From contig OZ024850.1 of the NCBI GenBank assembly GCA_964017145.1, positions 372,001-436,000 of the forward strand: a DNA stretch of 64,000 nucleotides, read 5' to 3'. Positions 22,601 through 32,938 of the stretch are shown one piece after another. Within the stretch, counting starts at the first letter, position 1; every line of letters begins with the position of its first letter. The stretch comes from Agrocybe praecox (taxonomy: Eukaryota > Basidiomycota > Agaricomycetes > Agaricales > Agrocybaceae). The translations under genes were made by a program, and so were the position numbers. The notes below the pieces were generated by a model. The model made no database searches. It was not told the origin of the DNA and saw only the letters and a program-made list of their open reading frames with translations.

Positions 22601-25600
22601 GGATTCGGTCCTCTGAGCTTTGAGAACACCACATGAGAAAGGTATTCCAGATGGTTCCGAGAATCGTAACGGAAGGGTGGGCCACGGGCAGGGCTTAGCG
22701 CAAACAACATGGAGGGTGTGCGCAAGACGCGACTTCGACCAACCCCGAAGGTAGCCGAGGTCGTTGTTCGCGTGGTTGGCGCCGTCGTTGTTCGCGTTGT
22801 TTGCGGCACCGTCCCCATCGTCGTTGTCGTCGCTCCCATCGTCGTTGTCGTCGTCCTCATCGTCATTGTCGCCGTCCACGTCGTGTCGTGGTCTTTGTCT
22901 TTGTTGTGGTTATCGTGTCGTTGTTTGTGGCGTGGTGGCAGACGGTGGGGGTGAATGGTGGTGGTAGTGGGAGGAATAAGAAAACAGTGATGACGCTGGG
23001 CAGCGGGGTGTGGCTGTGCCGGCGATTTCCGACGCGGCCCAGGCATCCATTTTTGGCAGGGGGAATCCGTGGGGGCATTCGCCTTTTCCAGTCGACGCGG
23101 CGTGACGCGCTGCAGGGAAAATCATTGCCGCGTCTTGCCGCGATGTACGACGAAAAACAAACATGTCCGCTTACCTTCTCCACATAGCTTCAGCAGCATA
23201 TAAGACTTACTCAAGCCTTATATCTATGTAAAATAGGCTGGTTACACTCGGATCACACTATCAGTTCTTTTATATATATTTTAACAATGTATGTAATAAT
23301 CCCAAATAAGATACAAGTCGAGCTTGTAATAAGTACATTATGTCGATGGATCATAAAAGGAGTATAATATGATATCTATCTTATGCAAAGAGATGCCTTA
23401 CTGTGTTAAAAAGGATAGAGTGGCCATAAAAGGTCATTGACGCGCAACAGCTGACGTGCCGTTGCCGCGCCTGAGATTGTATTTGTTCAGCTGCCGCGGC
23501 AGTGACGCGGCATTGCTGCAGGTTGTGACGCATGGTGCAAACATTTTGAAGAGATTTGTACAACAGATTTTATTTATTTTTTAGACAGTAATATAGTCCT
23601 AGGACATCCTGGAGACCTTAATATGTGTAACTTTCTCAGAGAAATAATTTGTTTCTGTCAAGTACTTGACAAATGCCAAAACTTTCCCTACAGCGCGGCA
23701 GTGCACGTCACAGCGCGTCACTTTCCCCCTGCCCGTCACGTCACCATTTTCAACCCGGATTGTCACTTCCTATTATCCCATATCTCTGCCACCTATCTCT
23801 GCTGTTCTGCTGCTTCCTCTGCTGCTGTCTCCTCTCTGAATATGCTCTGCTCTTGGTGGATGGTGTCTCCGTATGGCGCATGAGATAGCTGGGATAGTCA
23901 GTGGTTATGCACATGGGTGAATGAAGTGGGTGGAGGGCAGGAATGAAGAGGGGGAGAAGTGGTGTACTGGATGCAGAGGTGGGTGGACTGAAGTGTGAGT
24001 AAGAAAAGCAAGATAGGGGGTGTGAAGAGAGCAGCAAAAGGATATAATGTCCTTTCGCTTTTTTTCTTCATCCCTTCACTCCCCTTCCCCCTCTTTCTTC
24101 TCTCTTTCCTTTCTCTTTTTCTCTTTTTCTCATTGTTTTTTCCTTTTAGATCCAACCACGACGCGCAGTAGCGTGTTGCACGCGGGCAACTGGCCCCGTT
24201 GTGCAACGCTGGCTAACACCAATAGCTGCTACAACGATGACGGCGACGGCTGTGCACAACAACGACGGGCATGTACAACGACGACAACAATGGACATGTC
24301 GGGGATGACGGGTCGGCTATGTACAGCTATCGACGTCGTCGTAACCAGACATCGCCGTCATCAATGGCTGGATGCAGCAATGTACGACGTACGACGACGT
24401 CTACAACACGACTACGACCAACAACGCGCAGCTGAACAGCGAGACTCCAGCACAGAGTTGACTGCCGGCACCGCATCTCACGCAACAGGCCGCTCGCTAT
24501 GCCATCGTCCTCGTACACACACCCTGCGTCCTCGTAAACCCCCCCAACGGAGCCCCCGCTGTTAGGGTGTGCATGCAACAGTGGGGTGATTGTACGACAA
24601 CGTACAATGATGGACGTACGCGACGATGGGCTATAGCGACGACAGGAGCGAGTCTCGCTAGCCCTGGGGGGGCGCTTGTATAGCGTTGATCTGGACGCTT
24701 GGCGGTGTACTGCAGATGCAGGTATGGTAAGGAGATACTGGGACAACAACAACAATGCCTGTCATCCCTTTTCTTTTTTTTGCATATCTTTCCTTTCATA
24801 CATGTATGTAGTATGTAGTATAGTATTCAGTGTAATATATATGAGTCATCGTCACTCTCTTTATCCACACCGTCCATATAGCGCCGCTTTTCTGACCATC
24901 ATGATGTCCAACTTCAAAATAGCTTCCGAGCGCCGCAGATTCTTGGAGAGTGCGTTCCGTATCAATACGCCGGTAGCCATATATGCACGTAGAATATACA
25001 CCCAAGAGAACGGCAAAATTATTTTTAGAGGGTAGTCACTTAAATAGTAAGATTAAACACTATGCTACCGGCGTACACTGCATTCCTATGGGTCATCCGT
25101 TGTATATGCACCTGCATCATTGCACTATATTTTTATAGACGGTCTCCAAGAACTCTAGAGATGGATACGTCAAAATCTGTGGTAACGTAGTTGCAAAACT
25201 TTCATTGCAAACAATAGCGGCGGAAACAATAACCTACCTACATCATCATTCATGTAAAAATAGAACAGCCCTTCTAAGTATTTATTTGATCGTCAGCCGT
25301 CAACGCCGTGCTCAATTATCCCCCACTTTGACCTTCCTGCCCTGCTAAAACATAGATCTTTTGAGCCCAGAGAAATATGGACATTCCTGGCATGGTGATT
25401 TTTTCGCGGGAGACGACACATGTCGGGAACACCCTCATCCTTTACTATTCAATGTACTCAACCCCCGCCTCTGTTGTTCCGACTGCAAGGAGAATACAGA
25501 AAATTATCACCTCAACATAAGGTGCTCGACTACATGTTCAGTGGCAAGTACCTCTAACGGCAGGGCAGTGGGACCCTTTCAAGCACTATCCTTCATTTCC

Positions 25601-27309
25601 TGCTCAAAATTACTCCGCACAAATGGACACCCATCTCAACTGGACGTAATCAAATTCCATTCCGTCGTCTCGCATATTGCACGCTATAAATTCAAAGATC
25701 GGCCTTACAGTGATTTTAAATCTCTCAGAAGTAAGCAAGCGCATCCCGCATCTCGCGCCGAGGGCTACCTAGTTCCATTTATAGCTACCATGAAGTTGGG
25801 CCGCGAGCGCTATAGGACCTCACACCTTTTCTCTGGGCGTACGCCAGGCGTACGATGGTCGTACGCCTGATATTAGTTAGGTAAAAAATCCATTTTTTCT
25901 TTCCATTTTGATGTGTGCCGAAAATATGAAGAATATCCGCAATATTTGAGATATCGAAGCTTCGATGAAAGATCTTAGTTTCAAATGTAGTTGCATCTTT
26001 TATTATATTTTTAGTTATGCCTTGTCGAACGCATGATATGAGATTTTAAATTTTAATCCACTATTACGGTTACCCGAATACCCGGTTTTCATAAATGTTT
26101 TTTTGCAAGAGAATATCACCATGTATTATTCTAGTTTACATTGTCGAGATGGGCTGACTAAATTTTAAGTTTTTATGGATGTTTTCCACCAAGTAAAAAT
26201 CACAGAATAAAATGATAGATTTTATGAGGTTTTGGTGTGACCCCAAAAGTTGATTTCGCCGGGGTGTATGATCTTTATCAAAGAAGTGTTTATTCTTATT
26301 CTTACTGTTAACCCGTCTCCAACGCCCAAAACCTTTAGATTCAATGGAATTCCGGAAACAGTTCCAGCAGAAATGGCAGCATTCTGGGAAAGGAAGTGAC
26401 TGTGATACGTTTTAGTTCTAATGCCGTGACGAACTTCCGAAAATAACTTACGCGGCAAACGTTGGCCCATAGTGTCCACCATAGCTGATAATGGCTATTT
26501 TTAAATCACTCTTTAGCACGAGAAAGAGCGACTTACGATTCAGTCCAAATGGCCAAATTGTTTGTTTGGTACTTGGAGAACCTCGAATCGGAGAGGAAAA
26601 TTTGCATAAAGGTCCAGATATCACTGGCAGCCTGTTGGGATGTGCCAACTTTGAGGTCGCCATGTGAGAAGCCGACGCCTACAGGCTGATCGATGTACAG
26701 AACGTTCGCTTCGTTGTTCCACGAAAAAGGATTTAGAGTAACGGATGAGCTATCATTTGTGATGCGGCATGGTCCATGTTCTTGGAATAATCCAATCATG
26801 CTGGAGCTTCCGGGCTAATGAATATTTCAGAAGAAGTACGGCGGATATATAGCTGGAGAACGTACACCTCCATTGAACCAGAGTGCTAAAGGTGCAGTAT
26901 CGGGGTTTTTGCGTGCTGCAAAAAACCAGAACCTATCATAACAGGTGAGTCAATAGGACGATGATGAAATGTATCATCATTACCAGATACTCTCGGTGGC
27001 GGTCAAGTCACCATATCCAGATGCCTGGAAGACTCCGGGAGTTGTTTCTAGTAGCATAAAAAGGAGTTATTAAGGGTACTAGTCCCCCAATGTAGAAGAA
27101 CACTACGAACCACAGATACCAGAGTTCTCGACAACCCTTAGCTTTCCAGGAGTAGTCGCGGACGTTGATAGCGTCCCTTCTTTTCTGAACACTGTAGAGG
27201 GTATTTGCGGCACACCACCCAAGACACCGTCAATAATTGGGACCTGCGATGCAAAACCTGGGCTCGCCCACGGAATGAGAAAAGCAATCGATAGGGCAGA
27301 AAGAATCAT
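19611..27309 (-). CDS. Serine carboxypeptidase (S10 family), copy B, split by a 5.56-kb element inside intron 6
   Basis: Exons 1-6 lie at 27309..27111, 27047..26984, 26932..26866, 26814..26537, 26484..26452 and 26399..26306. Exons 7-13 lie at 20681..20553, 20493..20253, 20198..20146, 20093..20064, 20005..19970, 19901..19746 and 19691..19611. Joined, they keep one frame and give 486 residues without a stop. The pieces contain WFNGGPGSSS and TESYGGHYGP (nucleophile) on the right side of the insertion, and [15 protein letters not shown] (Asp) and [10 protein letters not shown] (His) on the left. Intron 6 therefore runs from 26305 to 20682, about 5.6 kb, with an intact donor (ACA|gtaaga) and acceptor (tctcaag|GAT). 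The homologous intron in copy A is 61 nt. If the giant intron is retained, translation stops at 26222, inside the element's terminal repeat, leaving a protein without Asp and His. Compared with copy A the intron between its exons 8 and 9 is absent. The function would be that of copy A if spliced. Confidence 0.8.
20709..20755 (+). repeat. Left terminal inverted repeat of the CACTA-like element
   Basis: Begins CACCCCGGCAATTTCAAC and continues through gggtcacac and aaaacctc. It is the reverse complement of the right end with 6 mismatches in 47. Confidence 0.85.
21118..21143. repeat. Left subterminal GTACG cluster
   Basis: Contains cgtacgac twice as cgtacgaccagcgtacgact, about 410 bp inside the left end. 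A matching cluster sits about 400 bp inside the right end. Confidence 0.55.
22690..22960. repeat. CGT/TCG trinucleotide-like low-complexity block
   Basis: Repeated tcgttgt, cgtcgtcctcatcg and similar triplets. All six frames read as runs of one or two residues (Asp/Asn, Thr/His, Val, Ser, Arg). The long frames here are artefacts of base composition. Confidence 0.7.
24040..24150 (+). repeat. Polypyrimidine tract
   Basis: About 110 nt almost wholly C and T on the + strand (tttcttctctctttcctttc and similar). The complementary strand is purine-only, and the facing frame encodes a Lys/Arg/Glu run. It lies inside the CACTA-like element. Confidence 0.75.
24225..24470. repeat. GAC/CGA-rich low-complexity block
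   Basis: Repeated acgacgacaac, gacgtcgtcg and acaacg motifs, similar in kind to the block at 22690-22960 and also inside the element. Confidence 0.55.
25840..25870. repeat. Right subterminal GTACG cluster
   Basis: Three cgtacg palindromes in 31 bp (gcgtacgcc, gcgtacgatgg, cgtacgcc), placed symmetrically to the left cluster. Confidence 0.55.
26220..26266 (-). repeat. Right terminal inverted repeat of the CACTA-like element
   Basis: Ends in gccggggtg. Read on the minus strand it begins CACCCCGGCGAAATCAAC. The 3-bp TAT follows directly at 26267. Confidence 0.85.
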
Positions 27310-28233
27310 CCTTGTGGAATGTGATCTCCATCAGATCCTGTTTCGCAAGGCTCTTATAGTACGACAATAATGCATGTATGTTGAAAAGGTATTTTTACCG
27401 CCGCTCTTCACGATCTTGCTGGCAATCGTATATAATCTCGTCGATGTTGCTGGTGGCGAACCATTTGACAATGCACGCCCATGTGGTGATAACGGAAAAC
27501 CCTCAAATAACTGACAGCAGTTAATAATTGCAGGTATTGATTCGCCAACCATTTGTGCGCTTCTTTTTCCTCATGGGACACTTCTTTGTTCGACATCGAG
27601 AGCAAGTTACATGTTGCCAACAACCGATTCGAGGTTATTGCATTCTTCGGCGGGGTAGGTCGACAAGGCTCCGAAGATTGGACCATGCAGTATTTTATAT
27701 ACCCCACTTATTTTTAAGCCTCGCTCGGAGTAACCATGTGGAGATAAAACGCTATTTAAGTTGCTCTGCTCTGTAGCAATTACACGGTTATAATTTCACT
27801 ATGAAAGAAAAGAAAAGACGTCAAGTTCTATATTCGACGACACTAATTTGGACTTGGTGTTAGCTGAATGATGAACGAAAATTGATTATCGGCCCTCATG
27901 CATCATGTCTCACAGAAGTAATCTAATGGGTCCGGGTGCGGTAGAGTTAAGAAGCCGGTACAGACTGTACTCTTATTACTTAAGGCTTACAGCGCAACAA
28001 GGATGTATTCAAGAAATATGATAATATTAAGGTGAGTAAAAGATGGGACCCGCTTGCATTCAAAGTTAAAGCAAGGTACATATAGTGGAGGGCGAAACTA
28101 ACGATTGGCAAATGCAATGTACGCCGCCCCTAAATCACGTGAATCAGGATCATTTAAGCTCCGACGGAATCCAAAGCTCGGATGAACGCATCGAGAAACC
28201 TCTTAACTTGTTTTCTACTTTTCTGTGGCTGCT
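27310..28233. other. Divergent promoter region between carboxypeptidase B and ETF-beta
   Basis: 924 bp between two start codons pointing away from each other. It must hold both promoters. No gene is seen; open frames here have no family resemblance. Confidence 0.5.
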
Positions 28234-29268
28234 ATGAGACCATCTGCTTCTCGTTTGCTAAATATCTTGGTTCCCGTAAAACGGTCAGTTTATCACAAAA
28301 CATGCTATGCAGCGGAGGTTGACCATAGAAAAACAGCGCGGTGGACTATGCTGTTAAGATCCGCGTGAACCCTCAACAAACCGGAATCGACACAAATGTC
28401 AAGCATTCTATGGTGTGCCTTGATCAGTATAACTGTTATAAGCATGGCGTAACTAATAGAACGACATAAAGAACCCCTTTGACGAGATTGGTACGCCCAA
28501 GAGTAATCAAATCATCCTTTTGTGACTCATTCCTGTCACAGCCGTCGAGGAGGCCGTTCGTTTACGAGAAAAGCTGAAGGAGGGCGTTAAGAGCATCAAA
28601 GCTGTAACTATTGGACCCTCAAAATCTGTCGACACCCTCCGAACAGCTCTGGCGATGGGTGCAGACTCCGCCATCCATGTTGAAATTCCGGAATCAGCAC
28701 CCGAACCCGAACCCTTGGCCGTGGCTAAGACGCTACGTGCTATCATCGAGAAGCAAAACGCTGCCGCGAAGAGCGACGACGAGAAGATTGACCTGGTCAT
28801 TCTGGGGAAACAAGCAATTGACGACGACTTGGGTGTCACCGGTCAAATGTTAGCGGGTCTTCTGGGATGGAGTCAGGCGACGTTCGCGAGCAAGGTGGAG
28901 ATAGATTTGGCGAAGAAGGAGGCGTTTGTTGTCAGGGAAATTGATGGTGGAGGAGAAGAAATCCAATGCAAGCTGCCTTTGGTTGTCACGACTGACCTGC
29001 GGTACGTTCATTACCACATAATAATCATTCTTATTCTCTGATTCTTTACAGCTTGAACGAGCCCCGCTACGCGTCTTTGCCCAACATCATGAAAGCTAAG
29101 AAAAAACTGGTCGAAAAAATCTCCCCCGCTGATTTATCTGTCGATTATACCCCCCAGCTTGAGACCCTCAAAGTGACCGAGCCACCGAAGAGGGTTGGTG
29201 GTGGAAAGGTAGCTAACGTGGACGAACTTATCACCAAACTTAAAGAGGCTGGCATCGAAGCTGTCTAA
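28234..29268 (+). CDS. Electron transfer flavoprotein beta subunit
   Basis: Five exons (28234..28283, 28337..28412, 28472..28490, 28542..29001, 29052..29268) give 273 residues. Landmarks are [18 protein letters not shown] at the N-terminus, [71 protein letters not shown] and a final [19 protein letters not shown]. This is the ETF-beta signature region and the normal ETF-beta length. In mitochondria ETF-beta pairs with ETF-alpha, binds AMP, and passes electrons from acyl-CoA dehydrogenases to ETF-ubiquinone oxidoreductase. The first residues (MRPSASRLL) could be part of a short targeting sequence. Exon 3 is only 19 nt. Confidence 0.95.
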
Positions 29269-29811
29269 AATTCTTATTGACATTACACCACCACCAGGAA
29301 GATTTCTCAGGCGCGATACCTCTAGTTCGAAATATAGCAACTCGCTCTTTGCTCTTACTACAAGCGGAGGAATGTATCATCATCATCATGCATCGAATTC
29401 GTACTTGGGGGATCTCATGAACTTTTATTGCTAAATCGGAGTAAGCTGCATTGACCGGAAACTTTAAAATCTGCTCCTTACCGCCGAACCCTTGATTTTC
29501 TCGGGTCATTTATTCTACCTCCACTACCTATTGCTATAAAAGATGGGAATTCTCATACGTGTGTGTGCGCTTTTCCATGATAAATCTTATTCCTGGGAAC
29601 CACTCGCCAATTTCGCTTGGGAAGGGGCAGGCGCGCAGGAAATAAACGTGAACGCAAAACAAAGAATAGGTCCGTGTCGAACAGAATCACCGCATTCAGG
29701 CGCCAAAAGTGATATGTATCGGTAAAGGTGGTAATAAGGTTAGCTATAATTGTCGTATATAAGTTGAAATGGCCAACAGTCGATGACGACCAGCAATAAA
29801 AAAACACGTTA
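29269..29811. other. Spacer
   Basis: 3' flank of ETF-beta and 3' side of the F-box remnant. Nothing is recognised. Confidence 0.4.
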
Positions 29812-31250
29812 ATTAATATTTACAAGTAACAGGGGTTTACACCACATCTCATGGTCCATACTCCAGTTATCACATAAATGCCATTTGAGGCGTGAAACCG
29901 GGATATTAGTTAAATAGTCGCAGATATTTTGCATGTCCACCCTACCTTGTCTTATAAACTGTACATCCATAGAAGGCCTCCCAAGTGTGACTCGTCGTTC
30001 AAGAAATGAGCACAGATAACCAACACCTCCTTCGTGGTTAGGGAGTATGTCTCCGTCCCAAACGACCAATTCTAGGTCTGAAAAAATTGATCCCTGAGAC
30101 ACTTCAAAGGCATCGTATAGCTTTATTAATGTATGGTCGATGGTGACGACTTTTACTTTCCCAAAGCTGGTCCTCATATCCACCTTCTTCCCTGAGGTAA
30201 AATGAAGTGTCGTTCTTCGCAAAAGGTAGGAAGCATCCAAGCACGATGTTGCTCCTTTCAATATCCTCATCGGGCGCCGAGTCCCCTTCGAAGAGTATTA
30301 GAGTAATATCCAGTGCAAAAGAAGGGGATGTGATCCAAAATACTCTTGCGAGCATCCAGAAATTGAGCGACCATTGGAAATCCTGACGGTGGAATGCAGC
30401 GCCGAGCTGATGGATGAAGAAGTTAAACGTTGCCGCCTGCCGCCTTTAACCTTTCCCTGAAGCCGGGTTTCTCGAGTCTGACTTGGAGGTTGTTTGTTTC
30501 GATCTTGACGAAATATGCTGACGAAAATCGTACATCGGATGAGGTTGAAGGTGTGCCCCAAAGTGCATTGAATGCATCCATCATCATTGTTGCTCAAATT
30601 TAAGACAATCTTAGTAGAAGTCTAGAGACAGTGATTCCGGCTTTGTGCATTCAGGCTGGAACAGATCGCAATGTTTTGAGGCCTGAGAGCCAAGGCGTGT
30701 GGTGCGTGATGTAGAACATCGAAGTGAAATTATGAAGCATGGGAGCTTGGGAAGCAATGACTGTGCCTGGCATTAGTCCTCTACCTAAACCGCCGCTGCG
30801 GTACGTTGAGTCTTGCAAGATGAATGACCGCAGATTATGTGCCGGCTTGGCCTGTATGACGACTTTATTTCACATACCCTGTTTATATCGATCTCCAATA
30901 TCTCTATTCGCTCCCAATGATTACGAAGAATGTCGATAAATGACGAAAAAAGGTAACCTTTTTCTTTGACTGAGTGTCGGGTATGAATACTGACTTCTAC
31001 CCAAGTCAGGGACCTTTGCGCGCGTCTCATAACTTCTTCCCTTGCTCTGATGGTTGTCGATGAGAACGAGTCTACCCCACAATGACGACGATTTAAGCAT
31101 TAGCTCTCGCCATCGATGACATACTTGAGATACCAGTCGTGTTGTGACCAATCAACAGCGTTTCTTGACAGTAGTATCGCTGGAAAGGATCCTGAAGATT
31201 CACCAGTGTGTCTTCATCTAGTCCCATGTTGAGCTCAGGGATGGTGTTGG
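29812..31250 (-). pseudogene. F-box-like protein remnant
   Basis: Near 31020-31150 (minus) the frame reads VSQVCHRWRELMLKSSSLWG, the part of an F-box-like domain that follows the LPxE core in agaricomycete F-box proteins. The continuation (EEVMRRAQRSLTWVEVSI, then ILRNHWERIEILEIDI) is in a different frame, so a frameshift lies near 31060. Further down come leucine- and valine-rich stretches typical of the solenoid half of such proteins (VKVVTIDHTLIKLYDAFEV, SDLELVVWDGD) in separate open frames up to a stop near 29812. The usual LPxE start of the F-box is not found. F-box proteins link substrates to SCF ubiquitin ligases, but this copy looks non-functional. A mis-called intron could explain one break but hardly all. 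Confidence 0.55.
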
Positions 31251-31385
31251 AAGCAAGAAAAGGACATAAACGAGTGTGAGTGTTTTGTTACCAATGCAGT
31301 AACGAAATTCCCCCCCGGATCGGGGCACAGAAGAGTACCTTTTCAACATTGCCGATAATTGTGGGGCATTTGGCGAAGAGACATA

Positions 31386-31406
31386 CAGTCGACTCCCTCT
31401 TAACCC
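31386..31406 (+). repeat. Left inverted repeat of the TA-flanked element
   Basis: 21 bp, perfect reverse complement of 32642-32662. Confidence 0.85.
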
Positions 31407-32641
31407 GTATATCCATAATCCCTTAGGCCTTATAACCCATACTTTTTTTGATCCACCAAGTTGGTTCGCTTGGAATTCCGACTCGTATCCCATAAACCCA
31501 TCATAGCCCATAACCCATCATACCACTTTTGGGTAACAACCCATAGGTTTTGCCCTAAAAACCTCCATATTTTTTCTACATGGGGAACATTTATGATGAA
31601 TATAACATGAGATTGTGCCATGAAACACTCTTTCAAGCTAGTTTATGTGTTCAAAGTACCAGCTTCCACATGCCCAAACACCTTTTAACATGCGTGAGAA
31701 GATTCAAATCAAGTATCAAGACGACGTCGGCAACACTTTTATTCGCATAGATGGTTCATATTGTAACTAGGTACTAAAGGTCCGCCGCAGGGCGGAGGAA
31801 GGCTCGCTTCGTCATCCTAGCTGGAGCGCATTGTACATCCGATAGCGCTGGCATCGCAATCTATCGCATAGAAATTACTTGCACCAACTGGGGCCAGCAG
31901 CCGATAGTAAGCGGGACCTGAAGCTGAAGCGCTGAAGCCTGAAAGCCTAACTGCCGAGTGATATCGATGACTCGCCGCTCCAGCAAGAGGCTGGCTCCAT
32001 AATTTAAGGACGCAGAAGAGCGAGCACGGCCTTATTTATTTTTCCCAAGATGTGTATCATATCATACATAATACAATTTATGTACTGAAGGGACAAAAAC
32101 TGGACAAGTTGCTGCCAGTCTTACAATAATTTCAAAATGATGACGCGGCGCCGCAAGCCGCCGTGTTTTCCTGAAAGTTGTAAAAACGGCGCAAAAGAGA
32201 GCATAAAGAGACATTGTTTTGTCGAATACACGAAACATGTTAGTTTTATGTTAGTTTTAAAGGCTCAAATGTACTTTAGTCGTCAGAATCATTGAGGAAT
32301 CGCCCACCGAAAAGCGGCATCGCTGCATCAGTGGGAATCTGGATTCTGGGATTCTGGTATCTAAACTTTGGCTTTGTTTGTTCGAGGGAAGTGCTCGGCT
32401 GGACCCCTCATACCTCTGAGTTGCTCGCTACGCTCGCAATAAAATACAGATCACCGGCCATTAACCATCCATCGATCATTTATGACTCACTGTCTTATGA
32501 TGCTAAAGATTGGCTAAAGATCTGTTTTCTCTCGATTTTTATGTTTCTATTTTTAGCATATCTCTCATAGCCCATGCATATGCATGATCCCTCATATACA
32601 TATATCATAACCTATACTCTCGGCGATCCACCGACGGGTAT

Positions 32642-32662
32642 GGGTTAAGAGGGAGTCGACTG
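32642..32662 (-). repeat. Right inverted repeat of the TA-flanked element
   Basis: Starts gggttaagagggagtcgact and is followed by TA at 32663. Confidence 0.85.
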
Positions 32663-32779
32663 TAATGGGCGTTCAATGAAGGATGTGGCAATTCATCGTC
32701 ACAGGTCACAGGTCACAGGCCCTGACGAATTGGCCGATTCAATGGTACACTATCATGAATGCCTTTTCTCCAATGGCAA

Positions 32780-32938
32780 TCATAGTTGAGAATGTATTCT
32801 GCCATCACTAGAAGCTAGCTTAATCATCTTGCCGGCATTGCGACATGCTTGGTCGAGAACATCTTTCTTGGCGACACCAAATGTAACCTTTTGACATGCC
32901 TTGGATACCTTGAGGTCAGTCCTCAAAGCATGACTCAT
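32780..32938 (-). pseudogene. Fragment related to the N-terminus of the 2OG dioxygenase-like gene
   Basis: A 52-residue open frame whose core (KACQKVTFGVAKKDVLDQAC, then RNAGKM) lines up with QACAKAIFGVKQEDVLDESY-RRAGKM of the damaged gene at 15169-16053. Nothing resembling the catalytic part lies around it, so it is a scrap of a related gene. It sits 118 bp outside the TA-flanked element. Confidence 0.5.

Larger units (their letters stand above)
20709..26266. mobile_element. CACTA-like non-autonomous DNA transposon, 5558 bp
   Basis: Ends are inverted repeats starting CACCCCGGC; 41 of the outermost 47 positions agree. The element is bordered by TAT at 20706-20708 and at 26267-26269, a 3-bp target duplication. 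CAC termini plus a 3-bp duplication are the hallmark of the CACTA/EnSpm (CMC) superfamily. About 400 bp in from each end lies a cluster of GTACG palindromes, resembling the subterminal motif repeats of that superfamily. No transposase-like frame is seen; the longest frame (25361..25870 +, 169 codons) has no recognised domain. It is thus non-autonomous or has lost its coding part. The interior holds CGT/GAC-rich low complexity, a polypyrimidine tract and AT-rich arms. KDZ/Zisupton-type elements are an alternative, but these usually leave a longer duplication. Confidence 0.75.
31386..32662. mobile_element. Tc1/mariner-like non-autonomous element, 1277 bp, flanked by TA
   Basis: Left end CAGTCGACTCCCTCTTAACC at 31386 and the perfect reverse complement at the right end (32642-32662) give 21-bp perfect inverted ends, each bordered by TA (31384-31385 and 32663-32664). 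TA duplication and a CAGTCGACTCC-type terminus fit Tc1/mariner-derived miniature elements of fungi. No transposase frame is present. The interior includes a purine/GC-richer patch at 31780-32000 and an open frame at 32292..32570 with no recognisable domain. Confidence 0.75.

Noticed and set aside
22406..23187. Long open frames on both strands (up to 195 codons)
   Set aside because: They come from CGT/GAC-rich low complexity. All six frames stay open and translate to runs of His/Thr, Asp/Asn, Val or Ser without any domain.
24047..24565. 172-codon open frame on the + strand
   Set aside because: Starts in a polypyrimidine tract and continues through Arg/Thr-rich low complexity; no recognisable domain, and opposing frames are equally open.
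25361..25870. 169-codon open frame inside the CACTA-like element
   Set aside because: The longest frame in the element, but no transposase motif (DDE/D), zinc finger or intron structure is evident, and it ends in the GTACG cluster. Not listed as a gene.
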